Part shown: one piece after another, positions 55,775 through 63,206 of the stretch
How positions within the stretch are numbered: position 1 is the stretch's first letter
Layout: every line of letters begins with the position of its first letter
Assembly: GCA_037178625.1 (NCBI GenBank)
Contig: CM074134.1
Coordinates: forward strand, 1,426,001-1,490,000
Reading direction: 5' to 3'
From: Skeletonema tropicum
Taxonomy: Eukaryota; Bacillariophyta; Thalassiosirophyceae; Thalassiosirales; Thalassiosiraceae
Length of the DNA stretch: 64,000 bases
Position numbers and translations under genes: made by a program
Notes under the pieces: model-generated
Seen by the model: only the letters and a program-made list of their open reading frames with translations
What the model was told of the DNA's origin: nothing
Databases searched by the model: none

Positions 55775-56960
55775 GGATATCGATGCCCAGAGCTAGATAT
55801 CTGGCGATATTGATGCCCAGTGCTGGCTATCTGGGGATATCGATGCACAGTGCTAGATATCTGGGATATCAATGCCCAGTGCTAGATATCTCACTGGATA
55901 TCGATGCCCAGTGCTAGATATCTCACTGGATATCGATGCCCAGTGCTAGCTATATATCGATCTGCTGGATATCGATGCCCAGTGCTAGATATCTCATTGG
56001 GGATATTCGATGCCCAGTGCTAGATATCTGGTTATCGATGCCCAGTGCTAGATATCTCACTGGATATCGATGCCCAGTGCTAGATATCAATGGGATATCT
56101 ATGCCCATGCAGATAGAAATCTGGGGATATCGATGCCCAGTGCTAGATATCTGGGGATATCGATGCCCAGTGCTAGATATCTGGGGATATCGATGCCCAG
56201 TGCTAGATATCTCACTGGATATCGATGCCCAGTCCCTAGATATCTCACTGGGATATCGATGCCCAGTGCTAGATATATGGGATATCGATGCCCAGTGCTA
56301 GATATCTTGCGATATCGATGCCCAGTGCTAGATATCTCACAGGATATCGATGCCCAGATATCCACTGGATATCGATGCCCAGTGCTAGATATCACTGGGA
56401 TATCGATGCCCAGTGCTAGATATATCATGGATATTCGATGCCCAGTGCTAGATATCTGGGGATATCGATGCCCAGTGCTTGGATATCTGGGATATCAATG
56501 ATGCCCAGTGCTAGATATCTGGTGATATCGATGCCCAGTGCTAGATATTCTCAATGGATATCGATGCCCAGTGCTAGATATCACTGGATATCGATCGATG
56601 CCCAGTGCTAGATCATTGGATATTGATGCCCAGTGCTAGATATCTCACTGGATATCGATGCCCAGTGCTGATATCAGGCGATATCGATGCCAGTGCTAGA
56701 TATCTCATGGATATCGATGCCCAGTGCTAGATATCTGGGGATATCGATGCCCAGTGCTGATATCTGGGGATATCGATGCCCAGTGCTAGATATCTGGGCA
56801 TATCGATGCCCAGTGCTAGATATCTCACTGGATATCGATGCCCAGTGCTAGATATCTGGATATCGATGCCCAGTGCTAGATATCTATGGTGATATCGATG
56901 CCCAGTGCTAGATATCTCATTGGGATATTCGATGCCCAGTGCTAGATATCTCACTGGATA
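55775..56960 (+). repeat. Disordered, consensus-like satellite patch
   Basis: HOR order is lost. Monomers are almost all of the plain type (GATATCGATGCCCAGTGCT), three near-identical TCTGGGGATATCGATGCCC monomers follow one another (about 56121-56190), and the private marks of monomers 4-9 and 12-19 are mostly absent. There are many short indels and odd fragments, such as GCTAGCTATATATCGATC (about 55946) and CCATGCAGATAGAAATC (about 56103). Normal order resumes at about 56965 with monomer 6 then 7. It is either a collapsed or poorly resolved assembly join, or a relic of satellite predating the HOR. Confidence 0.75.
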
Positions 56961-59900
56961 TTGATGCCCAGTGCTGGCTATCTGGGGATATCGATGCACA
57001 GTGCTGGATATCTGGGCATATCAATGCCCAGTGCTAGATATCTCACTGGATATCGATGCCCTGTGCTAGATATCTCAATGGATATCGATGCCCAGTGCTA
57101 GATATATGGTGATATCGATGCCCAGTGCTAGATATCTCATTGGATATTGATGCCCAGAGCTAGATATCTCACTGGATATCGATGCCCAGTGCTGGATATC
57201 GATGCCCAGTGCTAGATATATGGTGATATCGATGCCCAGTGCTAGATATCTCATTGGATATCGATGCCCAGAGCTAGATATCTGGGGATATCTATGCCCA
57301 GTGCTGGATATCTGGGGATATTGATGCCCAGTGCTAGATATCTGGTGACATCGATGCCCAGTGTTAGATATCCTCTCACTGGATATCGATGCCCAGTGCT
57401 AGATATCTCACTGGATATCGATGCCCAGTGCTAGAAATCTTGCGATATTGATGCCCAGTGCTAGATATCTCACAGGATATCGATGCCCAGTGCTAGATAT
57501 CAGGCGATATCGATGTCCAGTCCTAGATATCTCACTGGATATCGATGCCCAGAGCTAGATATCTGGCGATATTGATGCCCAGTGCTGGCTATCTGGGGAT
57601 ATCGATGCACAGTGCTGGATATCTGGGCATATCAATGCCCAGTGCTAGATATCTCACTGGATATCGATGCCCTGTGCTAGATATCTCAATGGATATCGAT
57701 GCCCAGTGCTAGATATATGGTGATATCGATGCCCAGTGCTAGATATCTCATTGGATATTGATGCCCAGAGCTAGATATCTCACTGGATATCGATGCCCAG
57801 TGCTAGATATCTCATTGGATATCGATGCCCAGAGCTAGATATCTGGGGATATCTATGCCCAGTGCTGGATATCTGGGGATATTGATGCCCAGTGCTAGAT
57901 ATCTGGTGACATCGATGCCCAGTGTTAGATATCCTCTCACTGGATATCGATGCCCAGTGCTAGATATCTCACTGGATTGATGCCGATGCCCAGTGCTAGA
58001 AATCTTGCGATATCGATGCCCAGTGCTAGATATCTCACAGGATATCGATGCCCAGTGCTAGATATCAGGCGATATCGATGTCCAGTCCTAGATATCTCCA
58101 GGATATCGATGCCCAGTGCTAGATATCTGGCGATATTGATGTCCAGTCCTAGATATCTCACTGGATATCGATGCCCAGAGCTAGATATCTGGCGATATTG
58201 ATGCCCAGTGCTGGCTATCTGGGGATATCGATGCACAGTGCTGGATATCTGGGCATATCAATGCCCAGTGCTAGATATCTCACTGGATATCGATGCCCTG
58301 TGCTAGATATCTCAATGGATATCGATGCCCAGTGCTAGATATATGGTGATATCGATGCCCAGTGCTAGATATCTCATTGGATATTGATGCCCAGAGCTAG
58401 ATATCTCACTGGATATCGATGCCCAGTGCTGGATATCGATGCCCAGTGCTAGATATATGGTGATATCGATGCCCAGTGCTAGATATCTCATTGGATATCG
58501 ATGCCCAGAGCTAGATATCTGGGGATATCTATGCCCAGTGCTGGATATCTGGGGATATTCGATGCCCAGTGCTAGATATCTGGTGACATCGATGCCCAGT
58601 GTTAGATATCCTCTCACTGGATATCGATGCCCAGTGCTAGATATCTCACTGGATATTGATGCCGATGCCCAGTGCTAGAAATCTTGCGATATCGATGCCC
58701 AGTGCTAGATATCTCACAGGATATCGATGCCCAGTGCTAGATATCAGGCGATATCGATGTCCAGTCCTAGATATCTCACTGGATATCGATGCCCAGAGCT
58801 AGATATCTGGCGATATTGATGCCCAGTGCTGGCTATCTGGGGATATCGATGCACAGTGCTGGATATCTGGGCATATCAATGCCCAGTGCTAGATATCTCA
58901 CTGGATATCGATGCCCTGTGCTAGATATCTCAATGGATATCGATGCCCAGTGCTAGATATATGGTGATATCGATGCCCAGTGCTAGATATCTCATTGGAT
59001 ATTGATGCCCAGAGCTAGATATCTCACTGGATATCGATGCCCAGTGCTGGATATCGATGCCCAGTGCTAGATATATGGTGATATCGATGCCCAGTGCTAG
59101 ATATCTCATTGGATATCGATGCCCAGAGCTAGATATCTGGGGATATCTATGCCCAGTGCTGGATATCTGGGGATATTGATGCCAGTGCTAGATATCTGGT
59201 GACATCGATGCCCAGTGTTAGATATCCTCTCACTGGATATCGATGCCCAGTGCTAGATATCTCACTGGATATTGGATGCCGATGCCCAGTGCTAGAAATC
59301 TTGCGATATTGATGCCCAGTGCTAGATATCTCACAGGATATCGATGCCCAGTGCTAGATATCAGGCGATATCGATGTCCAGTCCTAGATATCTCACTGGA
59401 TATCGATGCCCAGAGCTAGATATCTGGCGATATTGATGCCCAGTGCTGGCTATCTGGGGATATCGATGCACAGTGCTGGATATCTGGGCATATCAATGCC
59501 CAGTGCTAGATATCTCACTGGATATCGATGCCCTGTGCTAGATATCTCAATGGATATCGATGCCCAGTGCTAGATATATGGTGATATCGATGCCCAGTGC
59601 TAGATATCTCATTGGATATTGATGCCCAGAGCTAGATATCTCACTGGATATCGATGCCCCAGTGCTGGATATCGATGCCCAGTGCTAGATATATGGTGAT
59701 ATCGATGCCCAGTGCTAGATATCTCATTGGATATCGATGCCCAGAGCTAGATATCTGGGGATATCTATGCCCAGTGCTGGATATCTGGGGATATTGATGC
59801 CCAGTGCTAGATATCTGGTGACATCGATGCCCAGTGTTAGATATCCTCTCACTGGATATCGATGCCCAGTGCTAGATATCTCACTGGATATTGATGCCGA

Positions 59901-60083
59901 TGCCCAGTGCTAGAAATCTTGCGATATTGATGCCCAGTGCTAGATATCTCACAGGATATCGATGCCCAGTGCTAGATATCAGGCGATATCGATGTCCAGT
60001 CCTAGATATCTCACTGGATATCGATGCCCAGAGCTAGATATCTGGCGATATTGATGCCCAGTGCTGGCTATCTGGGGATATCG

Positions 60084-60583
60084 NNNNNNNNNNNNNNNNN
60101 NNNNNNNNNNNNNNNNNNNNNNNNNNNNNNNNNNNNNNNNNNNNNNNNNNNNNNNNNNNNNNNNNNNNNNNNNNNNNNNNNNNNNNNNNNNNNNNNNNNN
60201 NNNNNNNNNNNNNNNNNNNNNNNNNNNNNNNNNNNNNNNNNNNNNNNNNNNNNNNNNNNNNNNNNNNNNNNNNNNNNNNNNNNNNNNNNNNNNNNNNNNN
60301 NNNNNNNNNNNNNNNNNNNNNNNNNNNNNNNNNNNNNNNNNNNNNNNNNNNNNNNNNNNNNNNNNNNNNNNNNNNNNNNNNNNNNNNNNNNNNNNNNNNN
60401 NNNNNNNNNNNNNNNNNNNNNNNNNNNNNNNNNNNNNNNNNNNNNNNNNNNNNNNNNNNNNNNNNNNNNNNNNNNNNNNNNNNNNNNNNNNNNNNNNNNN
60501 NNNNNNNNNNNNNNNNNNNNNNNNNNNNNNNNNNNNNNNNNNNNNNNNNNNNNNNNNNNNNNNNNNNNNNNNNNNNNNNNNNN
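60084..60583. other. Assembly gap, 500 N
   Basis: There are exactly 500 unknown bases, a round number that suggests a scaffolding gap of unknown true size. On the left the satellite is cut inside monomer 7. On the right the sequence starts inside the box-II-like codons of the recombinase-like fragment. Neither the array end nor the left edge of the duplicated unit is therefore visible. Confidence 0.98.
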
Positions 60584-61173
60584 TCGGTCATGCTGCCCTT
60601 TCTCATCGATCGTGACGTGAACAACGTTTTCCGACGGAGCTCGTGCTCAATATTATTGCGGAGAATTTTTGTCATTCTAGTTGCAACACTTTCATTTTTC
60701 ATATTTCTCAAGTGGGGGAAGATGTAGGGCGCTTTGAGAGCACTAACATTGTCACGGCGGAGACCACCAAATAGATAGAAGACGGCAAGTGAGCAGAATG
60801 GGCATAGCCGGTAGAGAATAGGTCACAGAACACGAGCATACACTGACGCTCAGTCTGCTTGATGATATTCCAGTCGAAATCGGGGGCTTGGAAGTATGAA
60901 TCCCAAGTTCCCTCATCATAACGGGCCTGATTGTGCTCCCCACCTCTTGCAACAGCAACTCGGTTCAAGTTGAATTCAGCAAGCCTACCTATTGGCGGAG
61001 TCGTAGTTTTCGACACTTTTGACGATGGACTGTGCAACCGAATTAGCATCTACACGCTCCGTCTCCAAATATTTCGCCCTTTCAACCGTTAAGCTGAATG
61101 CTAGATTACTGTAGAGAGGCAAATCAAAGATATAGTGTCCATCAACCATTGTAGATATATTATCTCCTGCCAT
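60584..61173 (-). pseudogene. Tyrosine-recombinase-like fragment, copy 1
   Basis: This coding-like sequence on the minus strand is broken into at least three frames. The first starts at an ATG at 61173 (MAGDNIST), runs about 61 codons and stops at TAG 60985-60987 after NYDSANR. The second, from about 61000, holds RLAEFNLNRVAVARGGEH, RYDEGTWDSYFQ and QTERQCMLVFCDLF. The third, from about 60800, holds YLFGGLRRDNV, KAPYIFPHLRNMKNESVAT and SMRKGSMT, where the gap cuts it. ARGGEH (60933-60950) resembles YR box I, with its catalytic Arg in an R-x-x-E context. SMRKGSMTE resembles box II (Arg codon 60601-60603). The frame changes could be mutations, short introns or base-call errors. Family membership is inferred from memory of motif order; the catalytic Tyr is not in this copy. 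Confidence 0.5.
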
Positions 61174-61178
61174 CCTGC
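60584..61178 (+). repeat. Direct repeat of 595 bp, copy 1
   Basis: This sequence is found again at 63406-64000 at a lag of 2822 bp; I see no difference by eye. Both copies end only because the gap or the window end stops them, so the true repeat is longer. The segment 60584-63405 may be one unit of a tandem array of about 2.8 kb, or the repeat may be redundant contig sequence. Confidence 0.93.
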
Positions 61179-61386
61179 CATACAAGCTCCTTTTGTCGCT
61201 AGGTCTCGGCGGCATGTCACACCCTGCCGACGTGCCACCCACACCACACGTGATTTCCAGTACTATTATGACGCCCAATTACTTCTACAGGCCAATAAAT
61301 CGAGCGACTACCTGCCATGGACTGCGAAAGAATGCGTCGCTTGGATCTTCAACCTATTAAATCATCATGAGCGTGCATGAGATATC
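61179..61386. other. Flank upstream of recombinase fragment
   Basis: On the minus strand the recombinase frame stays open from 61173 back to about 61278, where TAA lies just upstream, with a second possible ATG at 61215 (MPPRPSDKRSLYGR). On the plus strand an overlapping frame, 61135-61380, ends with LPWTAKECVAWIFNLLNHH. I cannot tell which strand, if either, codes here. A missing N-terminal part of the recombinase could be in another exon or lost. Confidence 0.3.
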
Positions 61387-61391
61387 AACCT

Positions 61392-61454
61392 GGGACAAGT
61401 TTGGGCAGAAACGGGACAAGTTTGGGCAGAAACGGGACAAGTTTGGGCAGAAAC
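61392..61454 (+). repeat. Tandem repeat, 3 x 21 bp
   Basis: Three perfect copies of a 21-bp unit starting GGGACAAGTTTGGGCAG occur at 61392, 61413 and 61434, followed by a broken fourth start (GGGAATATGG). The unit length is a multiple of three and is open on the minus strand as a repeated RFCPNLS. That frame has no ATG and no similarity I recognise, so I treat this as a minisatellite. Confidence 0.9.
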
Positions 61455-62176
61455 GGGAATATGGAAACACAGCAGCACAGGTACCATAGGCACCGAGCAC
61501 CGAGCGATGTAGCATCACACAACGTTGTATCATTGTCTCATAAGAGAGGCAACTGAGGGTGGACGGTGGACATTCATTCTGCCGCTGATAGCAATGACTC
61601 TCAAAAACAGAGTGCTGATGGAATGAATCAACAATGGAGGAGGAGGGCTGGAGATTCAACCAGAACCAGGCGGGCGGGGCAAATACACATTACATCCGTC
61701 ATCCTCATCAACACTGCAATTTTTATCATCGTCTTGCCTCATAACTCATAACGTAACTGCCATCCCAAGCATCGATTTACGTGACGGGCTGTATAGTAAG
61801 GATGGAAAGATCTGCATTATGTGGAAGCGCCAATGAACTCAAGGAAGCGTTTTGGGACATTCAATAAATGCTGTGACTAGTTTATCTTTGATCTTCTTAC
61901 CGCAGAAGGAAGTGCCAAGTCATTATGGCTAGTTATCTAGTGGGCAACAAATTGGGATTCATATTTTCCAAAATAACAATTGGTCAACTTGCATTGGGAC
62001 TCTCTCGACATGACAATACCGTTGTTCTGCAGGATTACCAGTAGAATCCGACTCGATACGGAAGGTGGAAGGTGGCGACTGCAAGCGCTTGGATTATCGT
62101 GGATGCGATCAACCAGTGTTACTTTCAGTTTGTGTCGTTGGAAGTGGTGTAGTGGGTGCAGAGGATGGAAATGTAG
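61455..62176. other. About 720 bp, no supported feature
   Basis: This is complex sequence of ordinary composition between the minisatellite and the small reading frames near 62.2 kb. Short open frames on both strands lack convincing codon use or motifs, for example plus 61566-61751 and minus 61357-61659, the latter beginning at TTG rather than ATG. A plus-strand frame from 61980 runs through the opposite strand of the next feature and looks like its shadow. I see no RNA gene or terminal repeat. Confidence 0.5.
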
Positions 62177-62290
62177 CTATCGAAATTGGGCAGCAGCATC
62201 AAGGAGAGGCCTAGGTGATTGGTCATCCTGGTTGAGTTTGCAAGTAATTCCTCTTGGCAGTTCTGGTGACTTTGTTAGTTTATGCGCCAT
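62177..62290 (-). CDS. Small ORF, 37 aa, unknown
   Basis: This frame starts at ATG (62288-62290) and ends at TAG (62177-62179). The peptide is polar and proline-containing: it begins MAHKLTKSPELPRG and ends LLDAAAQFR. Directly downstream, another frame continues with a Pro/Ser/Thr-rich stretch (FPSSAPTTPLPTTQTES), so this may be the N-terminus of a longer broken gene or a first exon. I recognise no family. Its strand matches the recombinase-like sequence, and it lies between the two direct-repeat copies. Confidence 0.25.
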   Translation of the reverse strand: MAHKLTKSPELPRGITCKLNQDDQSPRPLLDAAAQFR

Positions 62291-62298
62291 GGTCATGA

Positions 62299-62541
62299 CT
62301 GAATCATGATTCGTATATTCACTCGTCATGCATCATTGGCTGCATTTTCAGAAGTGTAAAGTCTTTCAATGATGCCGTTACTGAAGCCAAGGCTGTCCGT
62401 TCCACTGGCCCCTCGGCAGCGGAGATTGCCAAACTTCCCAAGTGGGAAATGAATAGAAATGAATGCATGCATGGAGGGGGAGTACTTAGAAGTCAAAGTA
62501 AAGTAAATTCAAGTACTCGTAGATATCCATCCTATTACTAG
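62299..62541 (+). pseudogene. Coding-like fragment on the plus strand
   Basis: This frame is open from after TGA 62296-62298 to TAG 62539-62541, with no early ATG. The middle part (about 62353-62460) reads SFNDAVTEAKAVRSTGPSAA and then EIAKLPKWEMNRNE. Its codons are strongly biased to C/G-ending forms (AAG, GCC, GTC, TTC, TCC, GGC), unlike the flanks. TTTTCAG at 62345-62351 could be a splice acceptor just before it. I read it as an exon or remnant of an unidentified gene. No family is recognised. Confidence 0.3.
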
Positions 62542-62581
62542 AGCAATAATACACGTGCCACAGCCAGGTCCAGCAAGCAAT

Positions 62582-62610
62582 ATCACAGAGTGATTGCTGT
62601 CCACTTTGAA
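62582..62610 (+). repeat. 29-bp direct repeat, copy 1
   Basis: ATCACAGAGTGATTGCTGTC and the next nine bases recur at 62665-62693 with one difference (CACAGAG against CACGGAG), 83 bp apart. The second copy overlaps the 3' part of a minus-strand frame (IQSGQQSLRD). The first copy is therefore probably a duplicated end of that coding piece. A role as a recombination site is possible but unsupported. Confidence 0.8.
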
Positions 62611-62634
62611 CTATTACATAGGAGTAACAATTAA

Positions 62635-62763
62635 CTACGTACTAGAACTTCTCCGAGAAAATACATCACGGAGTGATTGCTGTCCACTTTGAATTCCAAT
62701 CTCACGAAGAATTTTGTTCTTAGTCTCTAAATCACTCATACCATCGTCTTTCCGTTTCTTCAT
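62635..62763 (-). pseudogene. C-terminal coding-like piece, 42 codons
   Basis: This frame runs from ATG 62761-62763 to TAG 62635-62637. It begins MKKRKDDGMSDLETKNK, then has ILREIGIQSGQQSLRD, and is charged and probably helical. It overlaps by a few bases the end of a different frame (QVVDLEVQAQLHQ to SLAERIQKL, stop TGA 62760-62762). Both read as parts of one helical protein separated by a +1 shift. I therefore take it as the end of the broken minus-strand gene above it and not as a separate gene. Confidence 0.35.
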
Positions 62764-63028
62764 AACTTTTGAATTCTCTCGGCAAGACTGTGAATACTTG
62801 ATGTTGCCTTGCTTCTTTTGTCGCTTTGATGAAGCTGTGCTTGCACTTCAAGGTCGACAACCTGCGATTGATATCATTATCGAGATCGGTCGGCTCCAAA
62901 TTGCACAACTCCTTCCACTGCTCGGCAGTGATGACCATGGCAGTAGCAGTCACTCCCCTGCAATACCTAGCCCCTTCAGACCCCAGGGAATTATAATCAG
63001 GGAGTCCAATAATCAAATCATTCTTCAT
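62732..63028 (-). pseudogene. 98-codon ORF, broken protein of unknown family
   Basis: This frame starts at ATG 63026-63028, overlapping the TGA that ends the preceding frame (ATGA). It contains MKNDLIIGLPDYNSLGSEG, then VTATAMVITAEQWKELCNLE and PTDLDNDINR. After INR a different frame gives the better coding pattern (QVVDLEVQAQLHQSDKRSK), so the last third of the listed frame is probably not the original protein. No domain is recognised. It is collinear with and downstream of the recombinase-like sequence. It may be the tail of the same gene or the next gene of the same element. Confidence 0.35.
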
Positions 63029-63206
63029 ATATCATTGAGGATGGACTTTGAAACAAGCCCCACACTGCCGGCACTAAGAAAATCCTTTTGTTTTTTACTA
63101 ATGGTGCCAACTTCCACAAACCTCTCCAACTCAGTCAGGACAGTAACACCACCAGTCTTATTGTTCCCTGTAGATTTGATGGCATTAGCCACAACGGTAT
63201 TGTAGG
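63025..63206 (-). pseudogene. Coding-like segment downstream of recombinase
   Basis: This minus-strand frame reads SAYNTVVANAIKSTGNNKTG, then GVTVLTELERFVEVGTISKK, and ends SKSILNDI at TGA 63025-63027. It is in frame with the upstream piece ending TANAGTT, except for a TAA at 63214-63216. The composition suggests real protein of helical character. It is probably the C-terminal part of the recombinase-like gene. Whether the TAA is a decay mutation or is removed in the RNA is discussed in the findings. Confidence 0.35.

Larger units (their letters stand above)
43770..60083 (+). repeat. Satellite HOR array, block C (forward)
   Basis: The array returns to forward orientation and continues to the assembly gap. 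Most units are the 617-bp type (TTGATGCCGATGCCC). The block is less regular than A or B. It has a 310-bp partial duplication at 44 kb, deletion joins at 47-48 kb, a cluster of 1-2 base indels at 50.8-51.8 kb and a disordered patch at 55.8-57.0 kb. The last base before the gap lies inside monomer 7, so the array end is not seen. No genes are present. Confidence 0.96.

Noticed and set aside
1..60083. CRISPR array (short repeats of about 30 bp in tandem).
   Set aside because: There are no unique spacers between repeats. The units are head-to-tail satellite monomers with HOR structure in a eukaryotic context.
1..60083. Telomeric or subtelomeric repeat.
   Set aside because: The monomer does not resemble short G-rich telomere repeats, and the array is internal with complex sequence on its right side.
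1..60083. A 17-bp CENP-B box in the monomer.
   Set aside because: I looked for the TTCG...A..CGGG pattern and did not find it; the only regular CpG lies in ATCGAT.
60024..60711. Long open frames crossing 60084-60583.
   Set aside because: They exist only because N codons are read as open; the gap has no sequence.
60752..60958. Minus-strand frame of 68 codons (and its copy at 63574-63780).
   Set aside because: It overlaps the better-supported recombinase-like frame (ARGGEH, RYDEGTWDSYFQ) and has no motif of its own; it is a shadow frame.
61135..61380. Plus-strand 81-codon frame ending LLNHHERA.
   Set aside because: Its C-terminal half looks weakly protein-like, but its first half is antisense to the recombinase-like frame. 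With no recognised domain it could not be supported as a gene.
61980..62309. Plus-strand 109-codon frame rich in Trp, Cys and Arg.
   Set aside because: The composition is typical of the antisense of a coding-like stretch; the minus strand at 62177-62290 gives the more natural peptide.
62714..63205. Plus-strand 163-codon frame.
   Set aside because: It is antisense to collinear minus-strand pieces with better coding character (MVITAEQWKELCNLE, LTELERFVEVG). It is the longest frame locally but probably a shadow.
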